Assembly (NCBI GenBank): GCA_022821065.1
Contig: JAJEEK010000030.1
Location: 1 to 36,257 of the forward strand
DNA: 36,257 bases
Reading direction: 5' to 3'
Source of the DNA: Candidatus Poribacteria bacterium
Lineage (GTDB): Bacteria; Poribacteria; WGA-4E; WGA-3G
Positions 32,703 through 36,257 of this stretch are shown here, piece after piece; positions within the stretch are counted from its first letter, which is position 1, and each line of letters opens with the position of its first letter. The notes beneath the pieces are model-generated. The model had not been told where the DNA came from, did not search any database, and worked only from the letters and a program-made list of their open reading frames with translations. A program made the position numbers and the translations under genes.

Positions 32703-32811
32703 CGAGTACGCAGTTAACAGTACGGCGAGTACGCCTTTTGGTTATAAGTGGTAGGTTAAGAGATCTCTGACGGACAGTTCTTAACTTATAACTTATAACT
32801 GCGTACTCGCT
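32701..32811. repeat. Long imperfect inverted repeat between the TRASH and TolC genes
   Basis: The 16-nt arms AGCGAGTACGCAGTTA (32701-32716) and TAACTGCGTACTCGCT (32796-32811) are perfectly complementary and enclose about 80 nt. Inside, GCGAGTACGC is repeated (32725-32734), and GGTTATAAGT/GGTTAAGA face TCTTAACT/ACTTATAAC. The left arm begins in the stop codon of the upstream gene. The heptamer ACTTATA occurs twice in tandem in the right arm. Confidence 0.75.
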
Positions 32812-32825
32812 TTAAGGAGAAAACA

Positions 32826-34161
32826 ATGCGTGGACTTAGTTTACTATACCAGATGGTATTAGTTGTTATCGGAAGTGTGATAGTGCTAAATGCTTTGGTG
32901 CCAAGAGAAGCGCGAGGGATGACCCAAGAAGCCTCAACGTCAGAGAGAACTACCGATGTAAAGGCTCTATTTGCCGAAACGCTTGAGCTGCCGCACCTCA
33001 TTCAGGTTGCTGTTGAACGGAATCCAAAAGTTAGAGCTGCAAAGGCCCGGTGGCAGGCAACAGTTGAACAGTACCCACAAATGACAGCGTTGCCCGATCC
33101 GATGTTGATGTACGGTTATTATCTGCGAAATGTGGAGACACGGGTCGGACCGCAACGCCATCGGCTCAGTTTTTCACAGACCTTTCCATATCCTGGGACC
33201 CTTGATGCAGCCGGTGAGGTCGTCAAAAAGGCGGTTGAAATTGCGCGTGTGAAGCATGAGCAAGTGATACGTGATCTCATTGTTGAACTGAAACTGAGTT
33301 ACCACGAATTGGTGTATCTCCAGCGGGCAATCGAATTGACGCAACAAAATCACGAACTGGTCGCTTCTATTCTCGCAATTGCCACAGCGCGGTATGCCGA
33401 AGGGAAAGTCGCACTCAATGATGTGCTGAAGGCACAAAGCCAACTCGCGCAGTTGGGGTACGACCTTATCCTGTTAGAAGAATTGCAACTCGTTGCGCAT
33501 GCTAACATTAATGCGGTACTGTCTATTCCTTCATCAACACCACTGGGTGTAACCGTCCCGGTGCCTTATGAACTGCTTGATGTACCGTTAGCCGATGTGG
33601 AAAAACAGGCGTTATCAAAACGGCAGGAGTTGCAAATCGCGGCGTTGGAGGTTGAGAAAGCCACCGAAGGGATTGCCTTAGCAGAACTCCAGACCAAGCC
33701 GATGCTTAAATTTGATTTGATGGCAATAGAAACTGGTAAAGCATTGATGATAGATGCCCCTGACAGTGGTAAAGATCCGTTTACAATCGGTATCGGTGTA
33801 ACAATTCCGTGGTCGAGTTTGAAGAACAGTAGCAAGGTCCGGGAGGCGCAGCAAAACCGTGAGGCTTCTACGGCAAACAAGCTCGCCTTAGCGGATGACA
33901 CAAAGGTGGCTCTCCGAAAAATTTATTTTCGTCTTGAAAACGCGCGACGCCTTGTAGAACTCTATGAAACTACGCTCATTCCACAAGCGGGGGCTGCAAT
34001 TGAAGTTGCTGAGACTTGGCATCAGGAAGGTCCCAAGAGCATTACAGGGTTCCTTGAGACGCAAAGCGTTTGGTTGAATTTTAATCTCGCTCGCCTGCGC
34101 GCAATCGCAGACTATCAACAGAATGTTGCACGATTGGAACAGCTTGTGGGGGGAAAGATCG

Positions 34162-34184
<23 letters not shown>
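32826..34184 (+). CDS. TolC/CusC-type outer-membrane efflux protein
   Basis: A 452-aa member of the outer-membrane efflux protein (OEP) family that forms the exit duct of tripartite pumps. A hydrophobic signal (LLYQMVLVVIGSVIVLNAL) is followed by two OEP repeats. The first covers ~55-245 (LPHLIQVAVERNPKVRAAKA, LSFSQTFPYPGTLDAAGEVV, then a long helix). The second covers ~260-440 (ALSKRQELQIAALEVEKATE, GIGVTIPWSSLKNSSKVREA, ending VARLEQLVGG). Length and helix content are normal. AGGAGA at 32815-32820 supports the start. It overlaps the second TolC-like gene by 23 nt and follows the TRASH gene, so it is the channel of a metal efflux system, in line with the CusB-like partial gene downstream. 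Confidence 0.9.
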
Positions 34185-35757
<1,573 letters not shown>

Positions 35758-35871
35758 AGTTTGAGGATTCAAGAGCAACGGGCGTTACGAGATTATCGCC
35801 AACATCTCGCGCAGTTAGAGCAGGCAGTTGGCATGATGTTGCCCAAACAACCATTCATCCGAGATTTTTAA
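35758..35871 (+). other. In-frame continuation of the second TolC-like gene after TGA
   Basis: The same frame goes on for 37 codons to a TAA at 35869-35871: SLRIQEQRALRDYRQHLAQL then EQAVGMMLPKQPFIRDF. This is the usual last helix of OEP proteins (eyrqalaeLEqaVG). So the TGA is a recent nonsense change, an assembly error or a recoded codon. Confidence 0.75.
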
Positions 35872-35960
35872 TTTTTTAACTCTGTACGTTGTTCCACTTC
35901 GTTCCACAACGCTTTCTGTCTAAGTTGAGAGTCGTCTTAGATTAAAAAGGAGCTCACAAA

Positions 35961-36257
35961 ATGTTTAAAAATTTCTGCCTCGTAGCCACATTGATGATGG
36001 CTGTGCTATTCATATTCGGTTGTGGTCAGCAAGAGAAAACTAAAATAGAGCAGCATGTTGGTGAACAATCTGAAACAATACCGGAGAAGACGATGGCGGG
36101 CATGGATGAACACGCCGACCATGCCTCGACTGAAAAACCTCAAACAACATCAGAGGACATGGCAAGCATGGATGAGCATGCCGGCCACTCGGCAATGGCA
36201 GCATCCTCAGATGAAGCAAAAACGATTCGGTACTGGACTTGTGTTATGCATCCGACG
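35961..36257 (+). CDS. CusB-like efflux adaptor, partial (5' end)
   Basis: The first 99 codons of a lipoprotein, open to the window end. AAGGAG precedes the ATG at 35961. The signal (LVATLMMAVLFIFGC) ends in a lipobox with Cys21. Two near-repeats rich in Met, Asp and His follow (MAGMDEHADHAS and MASMDEHAGHSA), then IRYWTCVMHPT. The Y-x-C-x-M-H-P motif is the heavy-metal-binding domain that opens many CusB-type membrane-fusion proteins of RND pumps. So the gene should encode the periplasmic adaptor that links the TolC channels with a CusA-like pump, presumably encoded right after the window. The Met/His repeats suggest Cu(I) or Ag(I). Confidence 0.85.
   Translation, partial: MFKNFCLVATLMMAVLFIFGCGQQEKTKIEQHVGEQSETIPEKTMAGMDEHADHASTEKPQTTSEDMASMDEHAGHSAMAASSDEAKTIRYWTCVMHPT

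Overview
The window reads as a chromosomal piece of a Gram-negative (diderm) bacterium with moderate GC. Outer-membrane barrels, lipoproteins, ExbB/ExbD, a Tat-type MsrP and TolC-like channels show the envelope type. The mix of a small bacterial-microcompartment (BMC) operon, a lipoprotein serpin, a Wzz-like protein and abundant small repeats fits the Poribacteria/PVC-neighbour part of the tree. That placement is inference; no rRNA or marker gene confirms it.

Layout. (1) 1-2235: an unrecognised 565-aa protein, then short palindromic repeats. (2) 2236-4629, minus strand: a compact cassette encoding a TIR/nucleoside-deoxyribosyltransferase-like protein, a GIY-YIG-like mini-nuclease, a ParA-type ATPase and, overlapping the ParA end, a decayed RiboL-PSP-type HEPN ribonuclease gene. 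This is the best candidate for an undescribed conflict or defence system. (3) 4749-11663, plus strand: a gamma-glutamyltransferase-like gene, a MITE-like element, a broken short gene behind a strong promoter, and the glutamate synthase large subunit gltB, closed by a bidirectional terminator. (4) 11684-17844, minus strand: two ExbD genes and an ExbB fused to a signal peptide and a CarboxypepD_reg-like domain, then a 1133-aa outer-membrane protein with a long leader. (5) 18287-22713, minus strand: a four-gene envelope operon (Ser/Arg-rich secreted protein, DUF5683-like protein, NTF2-like lipoprotein, Wzz-like protein). (6) 22854-24884, minus strand: the BMC operon (BMC-H shell protein, PduL, flavoprotein) with its own sigma70-type promoter and a FadR/GntR-like operator at the start site. 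(7) 24893-29842, minus strand: msrP, serpin, MA-type peptidase, calcineurin-like phosphoesterase and a TPR protein, very tightly packed. (8) 30112-36257, plus strand: a heavy-metal (Cu/Ag-type) efflux operon with a Cys-rich secreted protein, an outer-membrane barrel, a TRASH/YHS metal-binding protein, two TolC-like proteins and the start of a CusB-like adaptor; it runs off the window.

Striking points: the barrel gene of the metal operon has an in-frame TGA inside a CxxC-like motif (C-P-A-TGA), followed by a compact hairpin, so it is a candidate selenoprotein. The second TolC-like gene also has an in-frame TGA before its last conserved helix, and so has the HEPN remnant. Heptamer tandem repeats encode part of the signal peptide of the second TolC-like protein. 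Several promoters have inverted repeats at positions where a repressor would act.
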